From CALFVT01 sp039989855 (GTDB lineage Bacteria > Pseudomonadota > Alphaproteobacteria > Caulobacterales > Maricaulaceae): a stretch of 45,035 bases of DNA. The position numbers were made by a program, and so were the translations under genes. The stretch is taken from contig JBDXGZ010000028.1 of NCBI GenBank assembly GCA_039989855.1, positions 1 to 45,035 on the forward strand, read 5' to 3'. The notes beneath the pieces are model-generated. The model made no database searches. It was given only the letters and a program-made list of their open reading frames with translations, and had not been told where the DNA came from. Numbering within the stretch: position 1 is the first letter of the stretch; the number at the start of each line of letters is the position of its first letter. Positions 26,219-35,379 of this stretch are shown one piece after another.

Positions 26219-28108
26219 TTACGCTCGCTTATTCTGATATGGGTTTTGTGGTTGCCTAGCTTGAGGACTAGCTGCTTGGGGATTAGCCGCTTGGCTCGTA
26301 GCCCCGTGGCTTTGAACCCCATGGCCATTGGCATGTGCGCGTTGCATTTGACGTGCGCGCTGTTGGGCCTGTTTTATTTGTGAGAACGCCTGCTTGCTTG
26401 GACCAGGGTTTTCAGTCTTTAGCACAGCATCTTTGTGACCAAACTTTTCTTGTTGTCCACCGTTCAAAACAAGCACTTTGTTCACCGCAGCGAGTGCCAC
26501 TTTACGGTGTGAGACAATGATAACCGTCTTCTTTTTACTCCGCATATATTGAATGGCAGCGTTTAAAGCTTTGTCACCATCCTTATCAAGATTGGAATTA
26601 GGTTCGTCGAGAACAATCAAGCAAGGATCACCGAATAGCGCACGCGCTAAGGCCACACGTTGAACTTGACCTACGGATAAAACAACTCCACCCGTACCAA
26701 GTTTCGTATTGTATCCTTCAGGCAAGCTAAGAATAAAGTCATGGATACCCGAAATTTGGGCAGCGCGGATAATCATATCTGATGACGCCCCTAATTTGAA
26801 ACGCGAGATGTTTTCGCCAACCGTACCGTCGAATAATTCAACCGTTTGCGGAAGATATCCAATATGCTCTCCAAGGTCAGAATTATCCCATTGATCAAAT
26901 GTTGCGCCGTTCAGCCTGACAGAGCCCATTTGAGGCATCCAAATTCCGACAAGAAGTCGGGCCAATGATGATTTACCAGACCCACTATTCCCTAGAATAC
27001 AGAGGCCATCCCCAGGTACGAGGTCGAAATTTATTCCTTTAAGTGTTGCAAGCTTCGCATTGGGCGGACCCGCTGAAACCTTACTGACACTTATCTTACC
27101 TGTTGGCGTTGGAAGAGCCACTTTTTCTGCCGCAGCAGGCAGCGTCTCATAGAACTTATTTAAGTCGCGGTAAGCGCTCTTCGTTTGAATCCAGTTTCTC
27201 CATTGGCTGATGACCATTTGGATTGGTGCAAGCGCGCGGCCCAAAATGATCGACCCTGCAATCATTGCACCGGGGGAGATTAATTGCTGAACCGCTAAAG
27301 CTGCGCCTAGCCCAAGAATAGCTGACTGTAAAAACATGCGAAACGCTTTAGAAACCGCAGTTGCACCGCCTGAAATATCACTGGCGGACAGGTCGCTTTC
27401 AATCCCTGAGTCTTTAATAGCGTTCCATCTCTTTGTTAAGTCGCCCACCATGCCCATTGATACGACAGATTCGGAATTGCTATAAATTTTCTGCGTGAAG
27501 AGGTTACTATTAGAGCGCGCAGATTGCGACTTGGCTTCGCTCTTACGGGTACGAAGCTCCGCAGTAATGGCGATAGCGAGAACGAGCAAAGCGCCGACAA
27601 TCGCAAAGACACCAAGTGTCCAATCAATCATAAAGATGACGGCGATATAGACAGGCGTCCAAGGAATATCGAAAAACGTTGTCGGTGATGGGCCTGTTAA
27701 AAAACGCTTTAAAACAGAAAGACTCTGAAGCGGACGTTGCCCCGGCGCGACTTTACCTCTCACGCCTTGAGCTAACCATGATTTGAAAATCGGGGCGCTT
27801 AATTCGCTCTCGACATAATTGCCAATACGCACAAGAATACGCGACCTTAGGAAATCCATGACACCCATAAAGCCGTACATCGCCACCATCAAAACAGAGA
27901 GGACGACCAAAGTCGACATGCTCTGTGAGGTTATGACACGATCATAAACTTGAAGCATATATAATGGCCCCGTCAGCATCAAAACATTGACGAATAAACT
28001 GAGCACACCCACGCCAACCCACGCTTTGCGCATAGATGAGAGTGTTTTCCACACAGGCGATTTTATAGCCTTGCCGGCTTTATTTTTAATTGTATCGGTC
28101 ACATTCAC
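26219..28108 (-). CDS. Type I secretion ABC exporter, PrtD family
   Basis: A 629-residue fused permease/ATPase of the PrtD/AprD class. About six TM segments fill residues 25-320. The nucleotide-binding domain shows Walker A GNSGSGKSS, the signature LSVGQVQRVALARA (usual LSGGQ, here Val at the third position), Walker B LIVLDEPNSNLD and the switch His in VSHRK. There is no C39 peptidase domain, fitting export of uncleaved RTX proteins. The C-terminal 60 residues are an unusual Gln/Ala/His-rich tail (QQRARQMQRAHANGHG) beyond the family end. GTG is the start, with a weak ribosome binding site. It is the first gene of the secretion operon. Confidence 0.92.
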   Translation of the reverse strand: MNVTDTIKNKAGKAIKSPVWKTLSSMRKAWVGVGVLSLFVNVLMLTGPLYMLQVYDRVITSQSMSTLVVLSVLMVAMYGFMGVMDFLRSRILVRIGNYVESELSAPIFKSWLAQGVRGKVAPGQRPLQSLSVLKRFLTGPSPTTFFDIPWTPVYIAVIFMIDWTLGVFAIVGALLVLAIAITAELRTRKSEAKSQSARSNSNLFTQKIYSNSESVVSMGMVGDLTKRWNAIKDSGIESDLSASDISGGATAVSKAFRMFLQSAILGLGAALAVQQLISPGAMIAGSIILGRALAPIQMVISQWRNWIQTKSAYRDLNKFYETLPAAAEKVALPTPTGKISVSKVSAGPPNAKLATLKGINFDLVPGDGLCILGNSGSGKSSLARLLVGIWMPQMGSVRLNGATFDQWDNSDLGEHIGYLPQTVELFDGTVGENISRFKLGASSDMIIRAAQISGIHDFILSLPEGYNTKLGTGGVVLSVGQVQRVALARALFGDPCLIVLDEPNSNLDKDGDKALNAAIQYMRSKKKTVIIVSHRKVALAAVNKVLVLNGGQQEKFGHKDAVLKTENPGPSKQAFSQIKQAQQRARQMQRAHANGHGVQSHGATSQAANPQAASPQARQPQNPYQNKRA

Positions 28109-28183
28109 ACTTAGATATTTTTCTAATTATGAGACACACCTACTGCATAATGATTTACAATTAGATAATCGCCAACAAAACGG

Positions 28184-28211
28184 TTTTGCCACGTTAATTG
28201 CCCTTTTCCGT
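28184..28211 (+). repeat. Isolated IS6-like terminal sequence
   Basis: TTTTGCCACGTTAATTGCCC and the following CTTTTCCGTC closely match the left ends of the IS6 relics at 41248 (CTTTATCACGTTAATTTCCC) and 33775. No transposase code follows, so only an end survives. It lies in the 494-bp gap between the secretion operon and the Lrp gene. The rest of the gap is AT-rich apart from the receptor relic at 28400-28606. Confidence 0.5.
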
Positions 28212-28399
28212 CCCCTACCACTCGACCAAAAATCCGACGTGGGTTGATACAAATCAATATATTTCCCAATAAACAATGTCGCAGCTACGGAACCCAGCCA
28301 GATGAATGGTGTAATTCCACTGAGACATTATTCCAGCAGACTTAAAGCACTTACTTTCTAGCCGTAACTTAGCGATACTCTGACCTCTAAAACATTTAA

Positions 28400-28606
28400 T
28401 TACCAATTATATGGCAATTGTGACGCATAAGGAGGGAGTACAGTTTGTTGCGCGAACCCAACGATAAGATCATCAGGTACCGCCCAGTTTAAGTCAACTT
28501 CAACGCCCTTGGTTTCAAATTGAGCCGTTTGTAGATTTTTACGCCGTCGGTACAGACAAAACTGTTGCAAGCTATAAAGGGCAATTGGAGCTAAGTCTGA
28601 ATTTAA
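28400..28606 (-). pseudogene. TonB-dependent receptor, C-terminal fragment
   Basis: A 68-codon open stretch ending at TAA (28402-28400) reads NLQTAQFETKGVEVDLNWAV and then DDLIVGFAQQTV. The pattern T(K)GVExDxxW followed by a strand is typical of late beta-barrel strands of TonB-dependent receptors. There is no start codon and the upstream part is missing, so it is a remnant. It touches the stop of the Lrp-family gene. It differs from the barrel of the intact receptor at 10061-13276. Confidence 0.5.
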
Positions 28607-29076
28607 AAACTAAAATCTTTCACGGACTCCATAGCGACAAAGGTGGATGTATTCGCCACATGTGGAAGTTTTGAGATTGTTTCACCTAAGACCATTCGGT
28701 AAGCCTTAATGTTTGAAGTTCGAATTTTTAAAAGATAGTCATAGGCTCCCGCTATCATATGACATTGTTCAATTTCAGGAATAGACTGAACGGCTTCATT
28801 GAAAGCATTCAAAGCACTTTCTCTTGTATCTGACAGCTTGACCTCAGTGAAGGCTACGTGCTGCTGGCCTAATTTTTGAGGATTTAAGACAGCCCTAAAC
28901 CCAAGGATAAATTTCTTGTCTTGTAAGCGTTTTAAACGCGTCTGACATGGAGTCTTTGATGTACCGATGCGACGAGCAATCTCAGATACAGGTAAGCGAC
29001 CCTCGCGTGATAAAATCTTCAATATTTGATTATCTATGCGGTCTAATTTGTCTGAATTGTGAGATTTTACGTCCAC
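28603..29076 (-). CDS. putR: Lrp/AsnC-family regulator, probable PutR
   Basis: A 157-residue Lrp/AsnC regulator. The N-terminal winged HTH (LDRIDNQILKILSREGRLPV, ARRIGTSKTPCQTRLKRL) is followed by the RAM ligand-binding domain (HMIAGAYDYLLKIRTSNI). It is transcribed divergently from putA. In Agrobacterium and Rhodobacter, a PutR of this type in this position activates putA in response to proline; that role is taken from context here. GTG is the start, seven bases after GGAG. Its promoter contains an inverted repeat in the spacer, suggesting self-control. Confidence 0.88.
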   Translation of the reverse strand: MDVKSHNSDKLDRIDNQILKILSREGRLPVSEIARRIGTSKTPCQTRLKRLQDKKFILGFRAVLNPQKLGQQHVAFTEVKLSDTRESALNAFNEAVQSIPEIEQCHMIAGAYDYLLKIRTSNIKAYRMVLGETISKLPHVANTSTFVAMESVKDFSF

Positions 29077-29124
29077 CTTGCATCTCCTTTGCTCTAAAAT
29101 AAGTCAAATCGATTTTTATACACC

Positions 29125-29154
29125 TATAATAGGTCTGACAGACTGACCTGACAA
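29125..29154. promoter_or_regulatory. Overlapping putR/putA promoters with central inverted repeat
   Basis: On the minus strand TTGTCA (29154-29149), a 17-base spacer and TATTAT (29131-29126) make a good sigma-70 promoter for putR. On the plus strand TATAAT (29125-29130) is a -10 for putA with a poor -35. Between and beside them lies AGGTC-N9-GACCT (29131-29149), with TCTGACAGA inside. This is a likely PutR site that would cover the putR spacer and the putA start. Confidence 0.6.
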
Positions 29155-29209
29155 CGATATATTTAACAACGATGATATTCCCAAACCTGCTTAGCATTTG
29201 TGAGGCTTC

Positions 29210-32200
29210 TTGAATAAATTATCTTTATTACGCCGTGATATTCAACAGTTACATTTGGCTAATGATCAAGCCGTCATTCAGGCTCTGATTGATAAATCCA
29301 AGATCAACGAAACCGAAAGAGAAGCCTTCTCTAAGCGAGCTGTGAAAATGGTGAACGATATTAGGGCAGATGATAAACCTGGCATCATGGAGCAGTTTCT
29401 GGGGGAATACGGCCTTTCAACAGATGAAGGCGTGGCACTTATGTGTTTGGCAGAAGCTCTGCTGCGTGTCCCGGATTCTGAAACGATTGATGATTTGATT
29501 CACGACAAGATCGCCCCTTCTTCTTGGGGGCAGCATTTGGGTAAATCCTCATCCTCACTTGTAAATGCATCAACATGGGGACTGATGCTGACGGGTAAGG
29601 TTTTGGACAGTGATAAAACCATTGGTCTTGCATCAGTATTGCACGGAACGGTGAAGCGATTAGGTGAGCCTATCATTCGAGCCGCTGTTTCGCGAGCTAT
29701 GAAGGAAATGGGAAACCAGTTCGTTCTTGGAGAAACGATCCAAGAGGCCGTTAGGCGAGGACAGAAGAAACAATTACAGGGCTTTACCTATTCCTATGAT
29801 ATGCTCGGAGAAGCCGCGCTCACGTCAAAGGATGCTAAACGGTTCTACGATGCTTATTCAAAATCTATTGATTATTTATCTACGACGATCAGATCACAAG
29901 ACATTCGAACAAATCCAGGGGTGTCCATAAAACTGTCAGCCTTGCATCCGCGTTATGAGCTTGGCCAGAAAGACCGCGTTATGACGGAACTGACCGCGCG
30001 TGTCTTATCTTTAGCTGTGAAGGCTAAGAAGGCGAATATGGGCTTAAATATTGATGCAGAAGAGATGGACCGACTAGACCTGTCTTTGGATGTCATTGAG
30101 ACGGTTCTTAGAGATGATAGTCTTGCTGGATGGGACGGCTTCGGCGTTGTGGTCCAAGCTTATAGCAAACGTGCCTCTGCCGTCATTGAATGGCTTTATG
30201 AATTATCAAAAACACTTAACCGTAAAATTATGGTTCGTCTTGTTAAGGGCGCCTATTGGGATACTGAAATTAAACGGGCGCAAGTGGAAGGCATATCTGG
30301 CTTCCCAGTCTATAGCTATAAATCTGCTACGGATGTATCTTACATTTGCTGCGCAAAAAAACTTTTGGGTATGAGCGATCGCATTTACCCGCAATTTGCA
30401 ACTCATAACGCCCATACAGTTGCCAGCATTTTAGAGCTCGCACCCGATTACTCGATCTTTGAATTCCAAGCTTTGCACGGCATGGGTGAGGTGCTTTACC
30501 GTCAACTTATGGTAGACGGAAACGCACGGTGCAGAATTTACGCGCCAGTCGGGGCACACCGTAATCTCTTAGCTTATCTCGTCCGTCGCCTTCTGGAAAA
30601 TGGAGCAAACTCTTCGTTCGTTAACCAAATTATTGATGATGAAATTAGTCCTGACATTATTGCCCGCGACCCATTCGCAACCCTTGTGCAAGACACTACA
30701 GGTAAAACCTCACATATTCTAAACGCCAAAGATCTTTTTGCGCCAGTTCGTGTAAACTCGAAGGGGTGGGATTTGCATAATGCCAGCGATATTGAGGCCA
30801 TAGAGCAGGCCCGATCAGGTTTCAAAGAAACACAATGGACCGCTCAGCCTATTCTTGCAGGCAAGCATAAAGGCATAGCTGCAAAACGTGTTATGAATCC
30901 TGCAAATGATAAAGACATCGTAGGCACGGTCGTTGACGCGAGTGAAATGGATGTTGAACTCGCTACTTCAAAAGCCAAGCCTTGGTCAGTTAAAGCGGAG
31001 GCACGTTATGATATATTAAATAATGCGGCGGACTTATATGAAGAAAACTTTGGAGAAATTTTCGCTGTTTTAACACGCGAAGCGGGAAAAGTCCCCCGAG
31101 ATGCCATTGCAGAGCTTCGCGAGGCCGTGGACTTTCTACGTTATTACGCTGCGCAAATTCTTACCTTAGCTGATAAAGATGCCCGTGAGGAGCGAGGCGT
31201 GTTCACCTGTATTTCACCCTGGAACTTCCCGTTAGCTATTTTTACTGGACAAATTGCAGCGGCTCTGGCTGTTGGGAATGCGGTTTTGGCTAAGCCTGCA
31301 GAAACAACACCTATAATCGCGAGCCTTGCTGTAAAGCTCTTGCATAAGGCAGGCGTGCCCAAATCAGCTTTGCAATTACTACCAGGGCATGGCCGCATCG
31401 TTGGGGCTAAACTTACGTCGTCGCCATCAATTAAAGGTGTTTGTTTTACAGGGTCAACGGCAACGGCCCATCAAATACATAGATCAATGGCGGATAAGCT
31501 TGCCCCCTACGCGCCGCTTATTGCGGAAACAGGAGGGTTAAATGCGATGATTGTGGACTCGACAGCCCTACCCGAACAGGCGGTTCAAGATATTGTAGAC
31601 TCAGCATTTCGCTCATCTGGTCAACGCTGTTCTGCGCTGCGCATCTTATATCTCCAAGACGATATCGCCGACGGTTTTATGGATATGCTTTTCGGCGCTA
31701 TGGATGAGTTAACGCTCGGAGACCCATGGGAAAATTCAACCGATATTGGTCCCATCATCACGCATGAAGCCAAAGACGAAATTGTTAATCATATCAGTGC
31801 GGCCAGAAAAGACGGGCGTTTGCTTAAATATATGGAAGCTCCCGACAAGGGGAGTTACGTTGGCCCGGCTGTCATTTCCGTCTCAGGTCTTAAGGCCTTA
31901 AATAAAGAAGTCTTTGGGCCAGTATTGCACATTGCAACTTTTAAATCCGATGAAATCAATAGCATTGTCAGGGATATAAACGATAGCGGATATGGTCTCA
32001 CATTCGGCCTTCATACGCGCATAGATCAGCGCGTCGAACACCTGACAGCGTCTCTGCGTGTTGGTAATATTTATGTTAATCGCAACCAAATAGGCGCGAT
32101 TGTTGGCTCTCAGCCCTTTGGCGGCGAAGGGATATCGGGAACCGGGCCTAAAGCTGGTGGTCCACATTACCTAAAAAGGTTTACGCGTCCTATAAAAAGG

Positions 32201-32716
32201 GGAAGGCCGCATGAATTGACTAAGGGGAAAATACTCTCAATAGATGCTGTTCAAGAGGCTTTAGACGCATTAGAGACTGCTAAAACGATAGCATTGACTA
32301 CGCAAGAAATGTCAGGGCCAACGGGGGAGTCTAATCGTCTATCAACATACCCGCGAGGGAAAATTTTGTGTCTTGGTCCAACCGTAAAAAACGCTAAGGA
32401 TCAGGTCAAAATGGCTACGCAAGCGGGTTGCTCATCACTGGTTATATGTGCTGGCGTGCCAACCGGAGAAGGCCTGAGAGGTGTTATAGATTTTAATGAT
32501 CTCACGCATTTAAATGGATTTGATGGGCTTGCCTTTTGGGGAAGGCCAGATGACGCCCGTCTTATCCGTATGGCTATAGCGGCCCGTAACGGAGCGATAA
32601 TTCCGATTTTTGACGATATGGATATGGAAGAGCGATGTGTTCTTGAGCGCCATGTGAGTATTGATACCACGGCCTCAGGAGGGAATGTTTCTCTATTGGC
32701 CGGATCATCAAGTTAA
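29210..32716 (+). CDS. putA: Bifunctional proline dehydrogenase / P5C dehydrogenase
   Basis: PutA oxidises proline to glutamate through P5C, with FAD in the first and NAD in the second active site, and works at the inner membrane face. Its 1168 residues lack the N-terminal ribbon-helix-helix DNA-binding domain of the 1320-residue Escherichia coli protein. The PRODH domain (about 60-480) has KLSALHPRYE (241-250), RLVKGAYW (343-350) and YAPVGAHRNLLAYLVRRLLE. The aldehyde dehydrogenase domain (about 520-1000) has SPWNFPLAIFTGQ, FTGST (746-750), Glu773 and catalytic Cys807 in GQRCSA. A C-terminal domain follows. The start is TTG with GAGG four bases before; no other start fits because a stop lies three codons upstream. 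Control by the divergent Lrp-type gene fits a PutA that cannot repress itself. The end overlaps the convergent gene by 9 bp. Confidence 0.96.
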   Translation: MNKLSLLRRDIQQLHLANDQAVIQALIDKSKINETEREAFSKRAVKMVNDIRADDKPGIMEQFLGEYGLSTDEGVALMCLAEALLRVPDSETIDDLIHDKIAPSSWGQHLGKSSSSLVNASTWGLMLTGKVLDSDKTIGLASVLHGTVKRLGEPIIRAAVSRAMKEMGNQFVLGETIQEAVRRGQKKQLQGFTYSYDMLGEAALTSKDAKRFYDAYSKSIDYLSTTIRSQDIRTNPGVSIKLSALHPRYELGQKDRVMTELTARVLSLAVKAKKANMGLNIDAEEMDRLDLSLDVIETVLRDDSLAGWDGFGVVVQAYSKRASAVIEWLYELSKTLNRKIMVRLVKGAYWDTEIKRAQVEGISGFPVYSYKSATDVSYICCAKKLLGMSDRIYPQFATHNAHTVASILELAPDYSIFEFQALHGMGEVLYRQLMVDGNARCRIYAPVGAHRNLLAYLVRRLLENGANSSFVNQIIDDEISPDIIARDPFATLVQDTTGKTSHILNAKDLFAPVRVNSKGWDLHNASDIEAIEQARSGFKETQWTAQPILAGKHKGIAAKRVMNPANDKDIVGTVVDASEMDVELATSKAKPWSVKAEARYDILNNAADLYEENFGEIFAVLTREAGKVPRDAIAELREAVDFLRYYAAQILTLADKDAREERGVFTCISPWNFPLAIFTGQIAAALAVGNAVLAKPAETTPIIASLAVKLLHKAGVPKSALQLLPGHGRIVGAKLTSSPSIKGVCFTGSTATAHQIHRSMADKLAPYAPLIAETGGLNAMIVDSTALPEQAVQDIVDSAFRSSGQRCSALRILYLQDDIADGFMDMLFGAMDELTLGDPWENSTDIGPIITHEAKDEIVNHISAARKDGRLLKYMEAPDKGSYVGPAVISVSGLKALNKEVFGPVLHIATFKSDEINSIVRDINDSGYGLTFGLHTRIDQRVEHLTASLRVGNIYVNRNQIGAIVGSQPFGGEGISGTGPKAGGPHYLKRFTRPIKRGRPHELTKGKILSIDAVQEALDALETAKTIALTTQEMSGPTGESNRLSTYPRGKILCLGPTVKNAKDQVKMATQAGCSSLVICAGVPTGEGLRGVIDFNDLTHLNGFDGLAFWGRPDDARLIRMAIAARNGAIIPIFDDMDMEERCVLERHVSIDTTASGGNVSLLAGSSS

Positions 32717-33028
32717 TCTAGCTTTGGTGAGGCTATGATAAAATGATGTTCCACTCGTTCGGGTAGGTGCGTCCTCGTTATAGTCAAAACAATCTAACAC
32801 ATCAGCATAAAACCCTGCCAAGCCGTCATATAAAAACAAGCAGAAGAAAAATATCAGTTTTATGACTTTGAAATGCTTATGGTTTGCTAGGATTTCAATC
32901 GTATCTACATTTGGTTTATCACGACTGGAACACGTCTTTAGCGCATACGCAAGATTTTCTTGTGTGTTGCCAAAATAAATAAAACCAATAAATCCCGTTA
33001 TGATAGAAACGAGTATAATACTCGTCAT
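32708..33028 (-). CDS. Small membrane protein, unknown
   Basis: A 106-residue protein with two hydrophobic segments (about 4-20, IILVSIITGFIGFIYFG, and about 55-72, LIFFFCLFLYDGLAGFY). I do not recognise a family. The polar middle (30-50) and the C-terminal tail are probably on the same side of the membrane. It starts in a 4-bp overlap with the upstream lipoprotein gene, so the pair is co-translated. Its last codons overlap the end of putA on the other strand. It is likely a real gene because of the coupling, but there is no functional clue. Confidence 0.55.
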   Translation of the reverse strand: MTSIILVSIITGFIGFIYFGNTQENLAYALKTCSSRDKPNVDTIEILANHKHFKVIKLIFFFCLFLYDGLAGFYADVLDCFDYNEDAPTRTSGTSFYHSLTKARLT

Positions 33029-33606
33029 AATTTACGTCTACTTTGAGTATTTTTATTGCCTGTTGAACTCATGTCTTTCCAGCAAAGTTCTTCATTATTT
33101 GTAGGTTTAAATGTGTAGGTTCCGCCCTCTTCCAGCTTTTTATGATAATTAAACACTCCGCTACATTTGATAGTTGAATCACGGTTAATTTCCTCTGATA
33201 CCATATGTTTTACATATATCGGCACGAGCTTTCGGTTTGCAGATATATAGCTTTCAATACCGTCAAAACCTTCTAAAGTATGAATTGTTATTTGCTTCGA
33301 TTGACATGCCTTTGCTGGAATATTGATGTCGGTATATGTCACGATATTGCCCGCAAGGTCTTCGCCTGTCGCTGAGCTGTCATAGACCTGTAAACCTATA
33401 GCGCTTAAGCGCTTTAATTTGTGTTGTGTTAAAATATCGCCTGTCATTTTATGACGTATAATAAGAGGTGTCTCACACGAGGTTTCTTGCCATAAAGTAT
33501 GAGGGTTATAAGCGTTGTGCGGTTCTAGCGAGGAACATGCCCATAAAGGTAAAATGGGTAAAACCATCTTGATATGTCTTGAAATTTTATGCGCCCAGCT
33601 TAACAC
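33025..33606 (-). CDS. Putative lipoprotein, unknown
   Basis: A 193-residue protein with an N-terminal hydrophobic stretch ending in LPLWACSS, a plausible lipobox with Cys24. The mature part has four further cysteines (in SCETP, ACQS, KCSG and LCWK), which could form disulfides in the periplasm. No known domain is recognised. Its stop overlaps the start of the small membrane protein by 4 bp. Base use is AT-rich like the flanking IS debris, so recent arrival is possible. Confidence 0.5.
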   Translation of the reverse strand: MLSWAHKISRHIKMVLPILPLWACSSLEPHNAYNPHTLWQETSCETPLIIRHKMTGDILTQHKLKRLSAIGLQVYDSSATGEDLAGNIVTYTDINIPAKACQSKQITIHTLEGFDGIESYISANRKLVPIYVKHMVSEEINRDSTIKCSGVFNYHKKLEEGGTYTFKPTNNEELCWKDMSSTGNKNTQSRRKL

Positions 33607-33774
33607 TTAATACCCCCCAATTTCTCTATTATTACAATGAATTTAAATCGCTTCATATAAGCCTAGAAACACCAATTATAAGAAATGTGATTATCATAAA
33701 TCCGGCTGCAAACAGTCCAACTCTAGTAAAAGTGATATATACCTTACCTGATTTTGTCTCTATTTCACACGACG

Positions 33775-33916
33775 GATTTATCACGTTAATTACTCTTTTC
33801 CGAATTGACACTAGAGCACAGAAATGAAAACCTCAATCTATTCCCGTCATCGTTTTCATTTGGATATTATCCGAAGATGAGTTGATAAGTGTGGGACCGT
33901 TTATACAAACAAATAA
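33775..33916 (+). pseudogene. IS6-family element, internally deleted relic
   Basis: The left end (TTTATCACGTTAATTACTC) is followed by a start at 33824 reading MKTSIYSRHRFHLDIIRR, then a stop where the intact frame has Trp, then VDKCGTVYTNK. Compared with the copy at 44189, an internal deletion joins DII directly to RRWVDKF. Nothing active remains. The 33607-33774 stretch before it shows no gene. Confidence 0.7.
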
Positions 33917-34015
33917 AATGGGATAGCACGAGTCCTTAACGAGCGTCCCAAAAAGACCTTCGATTACGAAGCACCGGCCAAGCGTTTAAACCAATCCGTT
34001 GCGACGACTCATTGA
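33917..34015 (+). pseudogene. IS30-family transposase, C-terminal fragment
   Basis: An open stretch ending in TGA (34013-34015) reads NGIARVLNERPKKTFDYEAP and then AKRLNQSVATTH. This matches the usual end of IS30-family transposases (LNxRPRKTLGxxTPAExxxxxVA). It directly follows the IS6 relic, so two elements are fused in the debris. The 34016-34110 stretch up to the protease stop shows nothing further. Confidence 0.65.
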
Positions 34016-34110
34016 ACTCACAAGGTAAAACAGACATTAGTGACAGCGAGCTTAAAACCTAAAAGTAGTCTAGAAAACTGGATAACTGATTTGACGTCGT
34101 TATATTATTT

Positions 34111-35331
34111 CTAGATTTTTGCAGGATCTAAGTTGCAAATGGACTTTGCGTTAATGAGCCCAATACCAAAAATCCTATCTTTTCCTTTTGGCCCTAAATC
34201 TGTGGCTGAGTCAGAAAAATATTGGATGATATCCTCTCGATTTTTATAAGCCTTCATGCTTGATGATGAAGCTATCGCGGCTGTGATAAAGGGCGCTGCT
34301 ATAGAGGTGCCTGAGATATATCGATTTTGGCCTTCAATATTGATATAAATATCAACGCCAGGCGCTGAAAAATCCACATGATTTCCCTGCACGGCTTTCT
34401 CGTATATACCCCCTTCAACATCAACAGCTGTTGCCGCCAAGACCGTATTATAGGCCGCTGGAAATTTAGGCGGCGAATTTTGCCCCTGGTTTCCAACGGC
34501 GGCGACAATCAAGAGCCCCCTGTCAGAAGCCGCATCAAGCGCTGCTTCTAAAACTTTGTTTGGCGGGCCTGACAGGCTGATATTGACGACTTTCACATCA
34601 TTTAAAAGCATCCAGTTAAGGGCCTTTAAAATAGCCATCGGGCTTGAATAATCATTCCCATTTTCGTCCTGTTCAACAACAGCAGCGGAATAGAGCATGA
34701 CGTCTTTAAGGCGGGCGGGGTCTGTTAGTATGGCGGCGATAGATGTGCCGTGGCGCAAGGCGGTCTGCGAGGACGCTGTATCAATGAATGAGCGCGCGTA
34801 AGTTCTCGCAGTTGTTTGCTCTCTGAATTGTTCTGATAACCCGCCGTCAATAATGCCGATTTTAACGGTCGCGTCGCATCCCTCCTCTGGCCAGCTTAGC
34901 ATTTCATTCGCGAATGTTTTAGGCGCTTGCGACGCTGTAAAGTCTACCTCTGAGCTGCTGAGCGAATATTTGCTTAGCTCACCTACTGACGATTTAGGCT
35001 GCAACCGCTCAAGCTCGAGCGAGGCATCCTTGGGACTAACGCCAGGGGGGCAATCAAATGTGAGCAGGTAGAGGTTCAGCCCGGCTAGTTTTTCTTGCTT
35101 ATGGAGAGTGTAGCCCCATTCCAAAGCTTGACGCTCCAAATCAACAGCCACGGCCTTGCTCTTAACTGTGGCGACAACTTGTGAGCGATTGACTAATTCA
35201 GATGATGTATCGCTTGTGTGAGCGCTAAGAATGCCGTTCGGAGCGCTCTGAGTTTGAGGTGCCGTTTCGCAGCCAACCAGAAACAAAGCCATAACGGAAC
35301 ATATTAATAAAGGGGATTGAAAAATTTTCAT
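34111..35331 (-). CDS. Subtilisin-like (S8) serine peptidase lipoprotein
   Basis: A 406-residue secreted S8 peptidase. The signal peptide ends in LVGC (Cys21), a lipobox. A propeptide-like region (about 50-125) precedes the catalytic domain. The triad is complete: Asp162 (IGIIDGG), His194 (RHGTSIA) and Ser343 (SGTSIAAP), with oxyanion Asn281 (AVGNQG). It is the last gene of the ECF sigma, anti-sigma, porin unit, 48 bp after the porin gene. A lipid-anchored protease next to a membrane anti-sigma factor could act in signal release or in processing exported proteins. The family is certain; the target is inferred. Confidence 0.9.
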   Translation of the reverse strand: MKIFQSPLLICSVMALFLVGCETAPQTQSAPNGILSAHTSDTSSELVNRSQVVATVKSKAVAVDLERQALEWGYTLHKQEKLAGLNLYLLTFDCPPGVSPKDASLELERLQPKSSVGELSKYSLSSSEVDFTASQAPKTFANEMLSWPEEGCDATVKIGIIDGGLSEQFREQTTARTYARSFIDTASSQTALRHGTSIAAILTDPARLKDVMLYSAAVVEQDENGNDYSSPMAILKALNWMLLNDVKVVNISLSGPPNKVLEAALDAASDRGLLIVAAVGNQGQNSPPKFPAAYNTVLAATAVDVEGGIYEKAVQGNHVDFSAPGVDIYINIEGQNRYISGTSIAAPFITAAIASSSSMKAYKNREDIIQYFSDSATDLGPKGKDRIFGIGLINAKSICNLDPAKI

Positions 35332-35379
35332 AATTAATACCTAAGTCAATTCCTTTGACGTGCGAGCCCCCGAAAAGGT

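Noticed and set aside
26640..26680. ABC signature LSVGQ taken as a sign of an inactive exporter
   Set aside because: The third position of LSGGQ varies in active exporters; Walker A, Walker B and the switch His are intact.
33579..33827. 82-codon plus-strand frame between the lipoprotein pair and the IS6 relic
   Set aside because: It runs into the IS6 left end, has no family similarity and no good ribosome binding site.
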